Shown: piece by piece, positions 31,701 through 38,487 of the stretch
How positions within the stretch are numbered: position 1 is the first letter of the stretch
Layout of the letters: each line of letters opens with the position of its first letter
Source: JAXLRU01 sp046330935
Lineage (GTDB): Bacteria > Actinomycetota > Actinomycetes > Actinomycetales > Kineosporiaceae
Direction of reading: 5' to 3'
DNA length: 64,000 bases
Assembly (NCBI GenBank): GCA_046330935.1
Contig: JAXLRU010000008.1
Span: forward strand, 83,071 to 147,070
The notes under the pieces: generated by a model
The model's input: the letters and a program-made list of their open reading frames with translations, nothing else
Told to the model about the DNA's origin: nothing
Database searches by the model: none
Translations under genes and position numbers: made by a program

Positions 31701-34678
31701 GGGTCACTCGGGTCTCGCGGACCCACACCAACGCCGCGGTCCAGTTCACCGACATCGCCTACGGCGTGTCCGTCACAGGCGACAGCACGAATCCGCAGTA
31801 CCGACCCGACCTGTCCTCGACGGCGGTCGCGACGTGGGGTCAGAACGCCGCCCCGGTCACGGCCACGGCGGTGTTCCGGCCGGGGCACGCGGCGTCGACC
31901 AGCGATCTGCGCTGGGCTGACGTGACCTACATGGACGCTGCAGGTCGCACGGTGAACACGGCGTCGTACTCCGGTACCGGGGGGTCGGGGTGGCATGTGG
32001 ACACCACCGACTACGACGACCAGGGCAACGTGGTGCGGACGCTGTCGGCGGCCAACCGTGAAGAGGCCTTGAACGTGGCGACGGCGGCGAACCCGGCATT
32101 GAAGCTGCCCTCCGACACCCGCGCCGCGGCCGCTGCACTGTCGACGGTGAACGTCTACGCCTACGACCCGGCGACCGGGATCTCGGACCTGACCGACACG
32201 TTCGGTCCCTTCCACCTGGTCTCGGTGAACGCCTCCGACGCCTTCGTCGGGGTTCGCGCTCACACGAAGACCTATTACGACACCGGCTCCGAGCTGGGAC
32301 ACCCCGCAGGTGGGGTGCTGCACCTGCCGGTGAAGGTCACGGTCGGCGCGAGCCAGTCGCAGCTGCCGGTCGTCACGAACGAGACCGACATCCGGACGAC
32401 GACCACCGACTACGCCCTGTCCAGCACCGACACCACCGGGTGGACGCTCAAGGCCCCGATGAAGGTCACCACCGACCCGAGCGGCCTGGCGATCAGCAAG
32501 GTCACCCGCTACGACACCGTCACCGGTGCCGTGGTCGAGTCGAGGCAGCCGAAGTCTGCGGCAAACGGGAACGACGCCGGTACGACGCTCACCGTCTACT
32601 ACGGCTCCGCGGCGAACGCGACGGACCCGGAGTGTGGTGGGAAGGGGGCGTGGGCGACGTTGGTCTGCAAGACCAAGCCCGCCGCCCAGCCCGGGGTGGC
32701 CGGGATGCCGGGGCTGGTGTCGAAGACGTTCACCTACGACTACCTTTCCCGCGCGACGGTCGTGGCGGAGTCCGTCACCGACGCCGCCGGGGCGGCGAAG
32801 ACGCGCACGACGACGACCACGTACAGCTTGTCCGGGTACGGTTCGGACGTGGTCACGGTCGCGCAGACGGGTGGGCTCGGCACGGCCCTGCCCACCGCTT
32901 CCACGGCCTACAACGCGACCACTGGCCTGCCCGAAACGGTCAACAACGGGACGGTGACGTCGCGGACGGGGTATGACGAGTTCGGTCGGGTGGTCTCCTA
33001 CAAGGAGGACGACGCCGCGACCGGTGCCGCTGCGAACACAGTGACGACGGTCTATGACGACGTCACGGGCTTGGTGACGTCGACGACGGACGGCAAGGGG
33101 ACGACGTCGAACACGTACAACTCCGCGACGGAGTACCGGAACCTGGTGACGTCGATGACGGTGTCGGGGATCACCGGGTCGTTCTCGGCGACGTACGACA
33201 CCGATGGTGGCCTGGCCACCCAGACCTGGCCCAACGGGGTGACCCAGACCGTCGCCGATGACGAGGTCGGGGAGACCACGTCGCGCAACATCACCGGGTC
33301 GGGCGTGACGTGGCTGTCGGAGGTCTTGTCCTCGACGACTCACGGCCAGACGTTCCGGGTGACCTACGCGGGAGCCGACAAGTACAGCGGCCGCCGGAAG
33401 TACGAGTACGACGCGTCGGGACGTCTGAAGACCTCTTACCACCGCCTCCTCGGCGATGCCTACGGCGCGTCTGGGCAGTGCACGCTGCGCACCTACGTCT
33501 ACGACGGGAACGGCAACCGCACCTTCCAGCGGATCTTCAACCCGCTGGCGGACGGCTCGTGCCAGGCCACCACTCCGGCCTCGACAATGCAGCACACCTA
33601 CGACATCGCTGACCGACTGCAGTCGGCCACCAGCGACGTCGGGCTCGTCTACGACGCGTTCGGGCGGATCACCACCCTGCCGAGTGCGGACACCGCCGAT
33701 GCCGGCGGGAACGTCACGATCGGGTACTACACCAACGACATGGTGCGGACCCAGACCCGCGGGACGACCACGACCACCCACACGCTCGACCCCGCAGGTC
33801 GGCTCGCGACGCGCGCCACCACCGGTGGGGCCACGCTGACTAACCACTACGACGACGCCTCCAGCGACTCCCCCGACTGGATCACCGAGGACGCCGCCGG
33901 GACCACCTGGACCCGCAACATCACCGGCATCGACGGCAACCTCGCCGCCACCATCAATCAGGCCGGCGCAATCACCTGGCAGGTCACCAACGAACACGGT
34001 GACGTCGTCGCCACCGCACCGGACGGCGCTACCGCACCGTCGAACTACTACCTGACCGACGAGTTCGGCCTCGCCGTCACCGGCTGGACCAGCCCCAGCC
34101 GCTACGGCTGGCTCGGCGGCAAGCAACGCCCCGGCGACACCCTCGGCGGCCTCGTCCTCATGGGCGTCCGCCTCTACACCCCCACCCTCGGACGATTCCT
34201 CTCCACCGACCCCGTCCCCGGCGGCAATGAGAACACCTACAACTACCCCAACGACCCGATCAACGCCTTCGACCTCGACGGTCGCCGCTGGGGAAAGAAG
34301 TGGTTCCACCGGATCGCCACCATTGCCAATTATGGTGGCTACATTCCTGGACCCATTGGGTTGGCCTTTAGTGCGGTCTCCGCTGCGTCCTATGCCGCCG
34401 CGGGCGAGTATCGCGCCGCCGCAGGGCAACTCGTAAATGCTGCCATCGGCTACGCGGGTGGGAAATGGCTGAAGCTCGCCAAAAACATCCCCACGGCCAG
34501 GGGCGGGCGAGCTGCTTGGAACGGGTCGCGGAGAGCTGTCGCGGCTCATGCGGCGCCGAGTGTTTACCGGAAATATGTGCCACGCGTTAGGTTCACCAGT
34601 CGACGGTTTCGCTACTACTGGGCGAACTATTCATTCCGCACCGCTTATGGCGGTTGGGCTTCAAGCTACATGTCCTGA
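28763..34678 (+). CDS. Secreted Rhs/YD-repeat polymorphic toxin with an unrecognised tip
   Basis: About 1971 residues from GTG 28763 (GGGGAG 8 bases upstream; the frame is open to 28709). Order: signal/anchor helix (about 18-38), three actinobacterial beta-sandwich repeats of about 115-125 residues closing in D-V-x-G-Y-Y or V-x-G-Y-F (29240s, 29630s, 30040s), Ig/Fn3-like segments (30090-30735), then YD repeats (31261-34140, e.g. YDTNGR) forming the Rhs shell. The conserved core end, L-Y-T-P-T-L-G-R-F-L-S-T-D-P ... DLDGR, lies at 34171-34285. The tip (34286-34675, 130 residues) is less GC-rich, starts RWGKKW, has a Gly/Ala-rich hydrophobic middle and a basic aromatic end. Rhs proteins deliver such tips to rival cells. 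The tip's activity is unknown. Confidence 0.88.
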   Translation: MPGFGSLLFARVSDRRVSLPWVVLLVGALLVGMFEALSWVHAPAAAAATAPAAGEFVPLTSTRIATGTVGLSSPATVPVAGLGGVPSSVSQVQAVLISVTMSNASAPTWVDVWPEGAQSPSAGAPFVNPGTTISNSLITKLGASGNLTLKVGAGTATYAVDVQGYYTSAAATTAAATFVAMSHARAYDTRAASSVGGRTTPLAAGETVKVPVLGVAGVPATGVAAVAVNVSGVGASLDTTMTAWASGTRPSTANMTVKSGLSAGAFVQLSVAADGTISVYNQSGSVNLVVDVEGYYKDVAGDAEDFFVPVTQAGIYDSRTGQGTGGKTTPLPAWSTATVTVRGAVSKDVTVPVPVDANIDAVVVTLTATQSPTPGFARAFAEGDELPTGTAINYTASTTVATAVVKLGSTGRMSIYVSTQVHLLVAVQGYFQKTATPAAPTPVVSSGVFTAGGWKASGSAGTFSFAAGGTPSPAVTQYRYAFDDPSLAAPGVVNVAGNATGTTPSLTPGDGWHTLYVQSANSAGNTSPVVSYTFGVGVGVTSPKPNTSTGQSVSLGARGASTYGSVTWRWRRAASDAWGNIPVANVKNGSTAITAWPVTATVSGSSTIAPTLTWDVAATLGNVDTTVWVSACFTPIGGGTAVCNTDASAPSVVLDRVNAGGASTDVGIGSLNQLTGNVTLSAGDVNVPVAGSSLSLARTFNTLAPTKTADAGSGVGSIFGQGWTTGLPVDEAGSSWTGLAHRGSTVQVTDVDGFTTTFAKTSGGAWRPAGEDADSGLSLTFSGGTTAAPALFTVSDLDGNATRFKAATTLGASPSATAPNRYVVDIVTQPGSAQTTTYSYDTSGKPTQILAPIPTGSTCSSTTPGAGTWSGACRALLLTYGTTGGATGKVTAITLRTTTSAGTEVDVDQACYAYDTNGRLSAAWDPRDGGTAGTGLKPVACSATQYRPTTYTYDATSGRLLTVKPAGLAAYSLTYDTNGRVTRVSRTHTNAAVQFTDIAYGVSVTGDSTNPQYRPDLSSTAVATWGQNAAPVTATAVFRPGHAASTSDLRWADVTYMDAAGRTVNTASYSGTGGSGWHVDTTDYDDQGNVVRTLSAANREEALNVATAANPALKLPSDTRAAAAALSTVNVYAYDPATGISDLTDTFGPFHLVSVNASDAFVGVRAHTKTYYDTGSELGHPAGGVLHLPVKVTVGASQSQLPVVTNETDIRTTTTDYALSSTDTTGWTLKAPMKVTTDPSGLAISKVTRYDTVTGAVVESRQPKSAANGNDAGTTLTVYYGSAANATDPECGGKGAWATLVCKTKPAAQPGVAGMPGLVSKTFTYDYLSRATVVAESVTDAAGAAKTRTTTTTYSLSGYGSDVVTVAQTGGLGTALPTASTAYNATTGLPETVNNGTVTSRTGYDEFGRVVSYKEDDAATGAAANTVTTVYDDVTGLVTSTTDGKGTTSNTYNSATEYRNLVTSMTVSGITGSFSATYDTDGGLATQTWPNGVTQTVADDEVGETTSRNITGSGVTWLSEVLSSTTHGQTFRVTYAGADKYSGRRKYEYDASGRLKTSYHRLLGDAYGASGQCTLRTYVYDGNGNRTFQRIFNPLADGSCQATTPASTMQHTYDIADRLQSATSDVGLVYDAFGRITTLPSADTADAGGNVTIGYYTNDMVRTQTRGTTTTTHTLDPAGRLATRATTGGATLTNHYDDASSDSPDWITEDAAGTTWTRNITGIDGNLAATINQAGAITWQVTNEHGDVVATAPDGATAPSNYYLTDEFGLAVTGWTSPSRYGWLGGKQRPGDTLGGLVLMGVRLYTPTLGRFLSTDPVPGGNENTYNYPNDPINAFDLDGRRWGKKWFHRIATIANYGGYIPGPIGLAFSAVSAASYAAAGEYRAAAGQLVNAAIGYAGGKWLKLAKNIPTARGGRAAWNGSRRAVAAHAAPSVYRKYVPRVRFTSRRFRYYWANYSFRTAYGGWASSYMS

Positions 34679-34694
34679 TGGGAGGGTGGCCTAG

Positions 34695-34958
34695 ATGACG
34701 CGTTCTCCTTTTGAGCGGGGCGTGCGCTCCGTTGAGGATTTTTCCTGGGGTGGGCGCGCACATACCGTGCTGTTTGTCATGCTGTTAGTGGGCGCACTCG
34801 CCGGAGGGATCCTTGGGTGGATGATCGGCGACCTCGGTTATGGCCTAGCACTGGGTGTTGCCGCGGCGCTCCTGGTGTGGGGAAGCTTCGTGGTGACCGC
34901 GATGCGGCGCGGTCGGAAGTACGACAAGACGCACACTCCACGGCGTCGCCGCGAATGA
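34695..34958 (+). CDS. Small two-helix membrane protein, candidate immunity protein for the Rhs tip
   Basis: An 87-residue protein starting 16 bp after the rhs stop, with GGAGGG upstream of its ATG. It has two membrane helices (about 25-44, VLFVMLLVGALAGGILGWMI, and 47-69) and a basic tail (RRGRKYDKTHTPRRRRE). No family is recognised. In Rhs and other polymorphic toxin loci the gene directly after the tip normally encodes the cognate immunity protein; that position is the main evidence here. A membrane immunity protein would fit a tip acting on or through the cytoplasmic membrane. Third positions are less GC-biased than in chromosomal neighbours. Confidence 0.6.
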   Translation: MTRSPFERGVRSVEDFSWGGRAHTVLFVMLLVGALAGGILGWMIGDLGYGLALGVAAALLVWGSFVVTAMRRGRKYDKTHTPRRRRE

Positions 34959-35004
34959 AGGGCACCCCGTCCAGGTCTCATTGAAAGCATCCACTTGGTG
35001 CGCG

Positions 35005-35136
35005 ACGACGGATGCTAAGGGCGCGACGTCGAACACGTACAACTCCACCACGGATTCCCGAAACCTGGTGGCGTCGATGACGGTGTCGGGGATCACCGGG
35101 TCGTTCTCGGCCACATATGATGCTGACGGTGGCCTG
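35005..35136 (+). pseudogene. Orphan fragment of an rhs gene
   Basis: These 44 codons (TTDAKGATSNTYNS ... SATYDADGGL) match codons 33083-33214 of the main rhs gene with 37 of 44 residues identical and no gap. No start, stop or flanking rhs sequence belongs to it, and the homology ends abruptly on both sides. It comes from inside the YD-repeat shell rather than from the conserved core end. It is a relic of a second rhs gene or of an earlier tip exchange. Confidence 0.8.
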
Positions 35137-35170
35137 GACGCACGCCAGGTTCGTGGAAGAGACACGTCAC

Positions 35171-35632
35171 ATGAGTCGACCGTCACGACGGGGTTGGACC
35201 TCGGGGGGAGCTTCGGCTCACCTCCGGCGGTCCTGCATGGTGCTGACACTTGCGACCATCGCCCTCGGCGTCGTCGTCGGTGTCTTCCTGCCGCAAACGA
35301 GGCATGCTCGCACTGTCTGGCGCGAGGGTCGTCATGAGCAGGTCACCGTGGTCGCGCGGGAGACGAACCGTTGGGGCGGCGTCGAGCGTTTCACCGGGGT
35401 GCTTCCGTCTGGCCGCAGCGTCACTCTCTCGCCGTCGACGACGACGAAGTCCCCTCAGCTCGGGGAGGCAGTGCCAGTCATCGAGTGTCAGGGTGACGTC
35501 CTGCTCGCTTTCGAGATCCAGCAGGACGGGGCTCTCGGCACGTTGATCCCGGGAACCGTCTTCGGTGCCCTAGCGGCGGGAATGGGCGTGTGGCAAGGAC
35601 TGCGATGGCGTCGGCTCAGGAGGTCACCATGA
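35171..35632 (+). CDS. Two-helix membrane protein (DUF3592-like), possible orphan immunity protein
   Basis: A 153-residue protein: basic N-terminus, helix 1 (about 23-41, MVLTLATIALGVVVGVFLP), an extracytoplasmic beta-rich domain (HARTVWREGRHEQVTVVARETN ... RFTGVLPSGRSVTLSPSTTT) and helix 2 (about 125-143). This two-helix/beta layout resembles DUF3592 proteins. It lies after the orphan rhs fragment, where displaced tip-immunity cassettes usually accumulate, so it may be a leftover immunity gene; that is inference. I start at ATG 35171, the first Met after the rhs fragment. Its stop overlaps the ATG of the reductase remnant (ATGA). Confidence 0.55.
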   Translation: MSRPSRRGWTSGGASAHLRRSCMVLTLATIALGVVVGVFLPQTRHARTVWREGRHEQVTVVARETNRWGGVERFTGVLPSGRSVTLSPSTTTKSPQLGEAVPVIECQGDVLLAFEIQQDGALGTLIPGTVFGALAAGMGVWQGLRWRRLRRSP

Positions 35633-35742
35633 GCCTCCGCGCAGCCCAGGACCGCCGGTACCCGCTGGCCGCCGCGGCCCAAGCAACGGCGCGGGCGGCC
35701 ACGGGGCATATCGCGGGCAAGGTAGTGGTCACCGTCCCATGA
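35629..35742 (+). pseudogene. 3'-end remnant of a quinone reductase gene
   Basis: A 37-codon frame (MSLRAAQDRRYPL ... GKVVVTVP) that aligns with the last residues of the reductase at 27490-28479: 22 of the final 28 residues are identical. It has no cofactor domain and cannot be an enzyme. It keeps the reading frame and the stop. It ends 24 bp before the convergent KdpE gene, which would have been the reductase gene's neighbour before the island arrived. Confidence 0.8.
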
Positions 35743-35745
35743 GGT
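35654..35745 (+). repeat. Right copy of the repeat flanking the Rhs island
   Basis: This is the partner of 28391-28482: 78 of 92 bases are identical, ungapped, and include the stop codon and GGT. Homology at the protein level fades just upstream (SLRAAQDR versus TLRPVIEG). No integrase or inverted repeats are seen at either border. Confidence 0.75.
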
Positions 35746-35766
35746 GGCGGCTTCGGAAGCAGGAAC

Positions 35767-36495
35767 TCACACCTCGAACCGGTACCCGACCCCGGGCACG
35801 GTGATGAGGTGCACAGGCGCGGACGGCTCGGCCTCGAGCTTGCGCCGCAACTGGGCCGCGTAGACCCGCAGGTAGTTCGTCTCGGTCCGGTACTGGGGGC
35901 CCCAGACCTCCTGCAGCAGCGTCACCTGGTCGACGAGACGCCCCCGGTGCCGCACGAGGACCTCCAGCAGGTGCCACTCGGTGGGGGTGAGGCGCACCGG
36001 TGCGCCGTCCCGCGTGACGACCTTGCGGGCCAGGTCGATGCGCAGCGCGCCCGCCTCCACGACCGCGCCCGAGGCGGGATCGGCGTCCTCGGCGTCCCCC
36101 GCCGGGACGGACGCGCCACGGCGGGCCGCCGCGCGCAGCCGGGCAAGCAGCTCGTCCATGCCGAACGGCTTGGTGACGTAGTCGTCCGCTCCGGCGTCGA
36201 GGGCCTGGACCTTCTCGGCGGAGTCGTGCCGGGCCGAGAGCACGATGATCGGCACGCGGGTCCAGCCGCGCAGGCCGGCGATGACCTCCTGGCCGTCGAG
36301 GTCGGGCAGGCCGAGGTCGAGCAGGACGACCTCGGGGACCTCCGCGGCCACGGCCTCCAGGGCGGCGGTGCCGGTCGCGGCCGTGCGCACCTGCCAGCCC
36401 CGGGCGCGCAGGTTGATCGCCAGCGCCTTGAGCAGGGGCGCCTCGTCCTCGACGATCAGCACCCGCGCCCCGCCGTCCGGCTCGGTGCCGCTCAC
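35767..36495 (-). CDS. KdpE-like response regulator
   Basis: A 242-residue OmpR-type regulator: receiver with V-E-D-E (15-18), phospho-acceptor Asp 60 in VVLLDLGLPD, Lys 109 in V-T-K-P-F, and a winged helix with the KdpE-typical T-E-T-N-Y-L-R-V-Y-x-x-Q-L-R-R-K-L-E segment and ITVPGVGYRFEV end. KdpE normally turns on the KdpFABC potassium pump under K+ limitation. No kdpFABC lies in this window; the gene beyond the kinase is an APC permease. The GTG overlaps the kinase stop (GTGA), so both proteins are made from one message. Confidence 0.87.
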   Translation of the reverse strand: MSGTEPDGGARVLIVEDEAPLLKALAINLRARGWQVRTAATGTAALEAVAAEVPEVVLLDLGLPDLDGQEVIAGLRGWTRVPIIVLSARHDSAEKVQALDAGADDYVTKPFGMDELLARLRAAARRGASVPAGDAEDADPASGAVVEAGALRIDLARKVVTRDGAPVRLTPTEWHLLEVLVRHRGRLVDQVTLLQEVWGPQYRTETNYLRVYAAQLRRKLEAEPSAPVHLITVPGVGYRFEV

Positions 36496-38357
36496 GGCGT
36501 CGCCACTGGCAGCGTCACGACCATCGTCAGCCCTCCTCCAGGCGTGTTCTCAGCCTCCAGCGTGCCGCCGAGCGCCTCGGTGAGCCCGCGCGCCACGGCC
36601 AGGCCCAGCCCGACCCCCGCGCCGCGGGCGGGTGCGTCCCCGACCCGCTGGAACGCCTCGAACATGCGCCGCCGCTGCTCCACCGGAACCCCGCGCCCGC
36701 GGTCGACGACGCAGACGCGCATCCGGCCCGCTCCCGCCTCGGGCGCCGCAGCGGTGAGGACGACCGGGTGCGTCGTGCCCCCGTGCCGGACGGCGTTCTC
36801 CACCAGGTTGGCCAGGACCCGTTCGAGCAGCGCGGGGTCGGTGTGCAGGAGAGGCAGCGTCTCGTCGAGGTCGAGCCTCACGCGGCCGGCCGGCACGCCG
36901 TCCACCGCCTGCGGCGCCACCTCCCACAGCCCCACCGGCCGCAGCACCGGCTGCACCACCCCCGCCTGTAACCGCGAGACGTCGAGCAGGTTGTCCACGA
37001 GGCGCTGCAGCTTGTCGGCGCCGTCCTCGACCGTGCCGAGCAGCTCGGCGGTGTCCTCGGCGGTGAACGTGACGTCGGGCTGGCGGAGGCTGCTCACGGC
37101 CGCCTTGATCGACGCGAGCGGCGTGCGCAGGTCGTGCGAGACCGCCGAGAGCAGGGCCGCACGGACGGCGTTGCCGTGGGCGAGGTCGGCGGCCCGGCGC
37201 GCCTGCGACTCCAGCTCCTCTCGCCCGAGCAGCGCCGCGACGTGCGCGGCGAAGACCTCCAGCACCCGGCGGTCGTCGGGGCGCAGGCGTCGCCCCCGCA
37301 GCACGAGCAGCCGCCCCGGCCCCACCCAGACCGTCTCCTGACCGTCGCCGGGGGAACGCGGTGGCTGCGGGCCGCTGGAGGCGAGAGTGGCCCACGCCCC
37401 CGGGCCGCTGCGGCGTTCCACCAGGGCCACCGCGGGGACGTCGAAGGTGGCGGCAAGGCGCGCCAGGAGGTCGGGCAGGGTGCCGTCGCCGCCGAGGACC
37501 TCGCGCGCCAGCACCGTGGCCGTCTCGGCCTCCCGCGCCCAACGGCGTGCCACCGACGCCCGCCGGGCCGCGCCGTCCACCACCGTCGCGACCGCTGCCG
37601 TGACCAGGACGAACGCGATCAGCGCCAGCCAGTGCTCGGCCTGGGCGACGGCGAGCGTGCCGTAGGGCGGGGTGAAGTACCAGTTCAGCAGCAGCCCGCC
37701 CGCGACGGCCGCGACCACGGCGGGCCACAGCCCGCCCACGAGCGCCACGGCGACCGCGACGACCGTGACGGCGATGACGTCCGTCGACAGGTCGAGGTCG
37801 TCCCGCCACGGCAGCAGCACCGCGGTCACCGCCGGCGGGCCGGCGAGGGCGAGCAGCCACCCCGCCGCGAGCCGCAACGGCCCGAGCGGTCCGGCCACCG
37901 GGCCACGCCGCGGCCACGGGCGGCGGCGGGAGCGGCGCGCGGTGGCGACGAGGACGACGTCCGTGCCCGGCGACAGCGCCGCGACGGCGTCCACCACGCG
38001 CATGCCGGCACGGCGGCGGCGGGGGCGTCCCGCCGAGGGCCGCCCCAGCACGAGATGCGTGGCAGAGACGGCCTTGACGAACTGGGCGACGGCGACGGCG
38101 ACGTCCTCGGCCGTCACCTCGTGGTAGCTGCCGCCGGCCGCCTCCACCTCGCGGCGCACGTCGTCGCGGCCCGCCTCGCCGTCCGGCCAGGCGGGGGAGC
38201 GCCGGGGCGGGACGACGTGCAGCACCAGCAGGTCGCCGTCCTCGCCCGACCAGCGGCGCGCCCGGGCCAGCAACTGCGACCCGGCGTCGTCGCCGCTCCT
38301 GGGGCCGACGGCCACGACGACCCGGGGGCGGGACGGCGCGGCGGGGGTCACGGGCAC
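36492..38357 (-). CDS. KdpD-like sensor kinase lacking the N-terminal KdpD domain
   Basis: A 621-residue kinase; full KdpD has about 850-900. It starts directly with a universal-stress-like region (about 10-140, LLVLHVVPP and HLVLGRPSAGRPRRRR), then four membrane helices of the DUF4118 type (160-262, with NWYFTPPYGT), a GAF-like region (275-380), HisKA with His 408 in A-V-S-H-D-L-R-T-P-L, and a HATPase_c domain (N box ENAVRHGG, G2 GVGLGLAVARGL). The Walker-containing KdpD domain (PF02702), which binds c-di-AMP/ATP in other KdpDs, is missing. Sensing must therefore differ. It is divergent from the APC permease. Confidence 0.85.
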   Translation of the reverse strand: MPVTPAAPSRPRVVVAVGPRSGDDAGSQLLARARRWSGEDGDLLVLHVVPPRRSPAWPDGEAGRDDVRREVEAAGGSYHEVTAEDVAVAVAQFVKAVSATHLVLGRPSAGRPRRRRAGMRVVDAVAALSPGTDVVLVATARRSRRRPWPRRGPVAGPLGPLRLAAGWLLALAGPPAVTAVLLPWRDDLDLSTDVIAVTVVAVAVALVGGLWPAVVAAVAGGLLLNWYFTPPYGTLAVAQAEHWLALIAFVLVTAAVATVVDGAARRASVARRWAREAETATVLAREVLGGDGTLPDLLARLAATFDVPAVALVERRSGPGAWATLASSGPQPPRSPGDGQETVWVGPGRLLVLRGRRLRPDDRRVLEVFAAHVAALLGREELESQARRAADLAHGNAVRAALLSAVSHDLRTPLASIKAAVSSLRQPDVTFTAEDTAELLGTVEDGADKLQRLVDNLLDVSRLQAGVVQPVLRPVGLWEVAPQAVDGVPAGRVRLDLDETLPLLHTDPALLERVLANLVENAVRHGGTTHPVVLTAAAPEAGAGRMRVCVVDRGRGVPVEQRRRMFEAFQRVGDAPARGAGVGLGLAVARGLTEALGGTLEAENTPGGGLTMVVTLPVATP

Positions 38358-38414
38358 CAGTCTGCCGCTGCGCCGGAACCGGCGGCCGCGCCGACGCGTC
38401 GGGACTGCCCGGTA

Positions 38415-38430
38415 CGGTTCGACCGAACCG
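38415..38430. promoter_or_regulatory. Palindrome CGGTTCG-AC-CGAACCG between kinase and permease genes
   Basis: This 16-bp palindrome has perfect 7-bp arms and lies in the 130-bp divergent gap, 57 bp before the permease ATG. TACGGT (38413-38418), overlapping it, could be a -10 box. It is a candidate site for the KdpE-like regulator or another repressor. Confidence 0.4.
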
Positions 38431-38487
38431 CGCCACGCTCACCCCGCCGCGTCCACCACGGCCCGGCGACGGTCGTACGGAGGATCC

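Noticed and set aside
31664..34549. A 961-codon open frame on the minus strand, antisense to rhs
   Set aside because: It mirrors the codon structure of the rhs gene, is rich in Arg/Gly/Val, has no domain and no ribosome binding site. It is a high-GC shadow.
34971..35250. A second complete rhs gene after the immunity candidate
   Set aside because: Only 44 codons match; there is no core end, no tip and no continuous frame.
28391..35745. Classical att-site flanking an integrative element
   Set aside because: The copies are only 85 % identical, the site is not a tRNA, and no integrase or excision gene is present. The diverged-end interpretation is kept, the simple att call is not.
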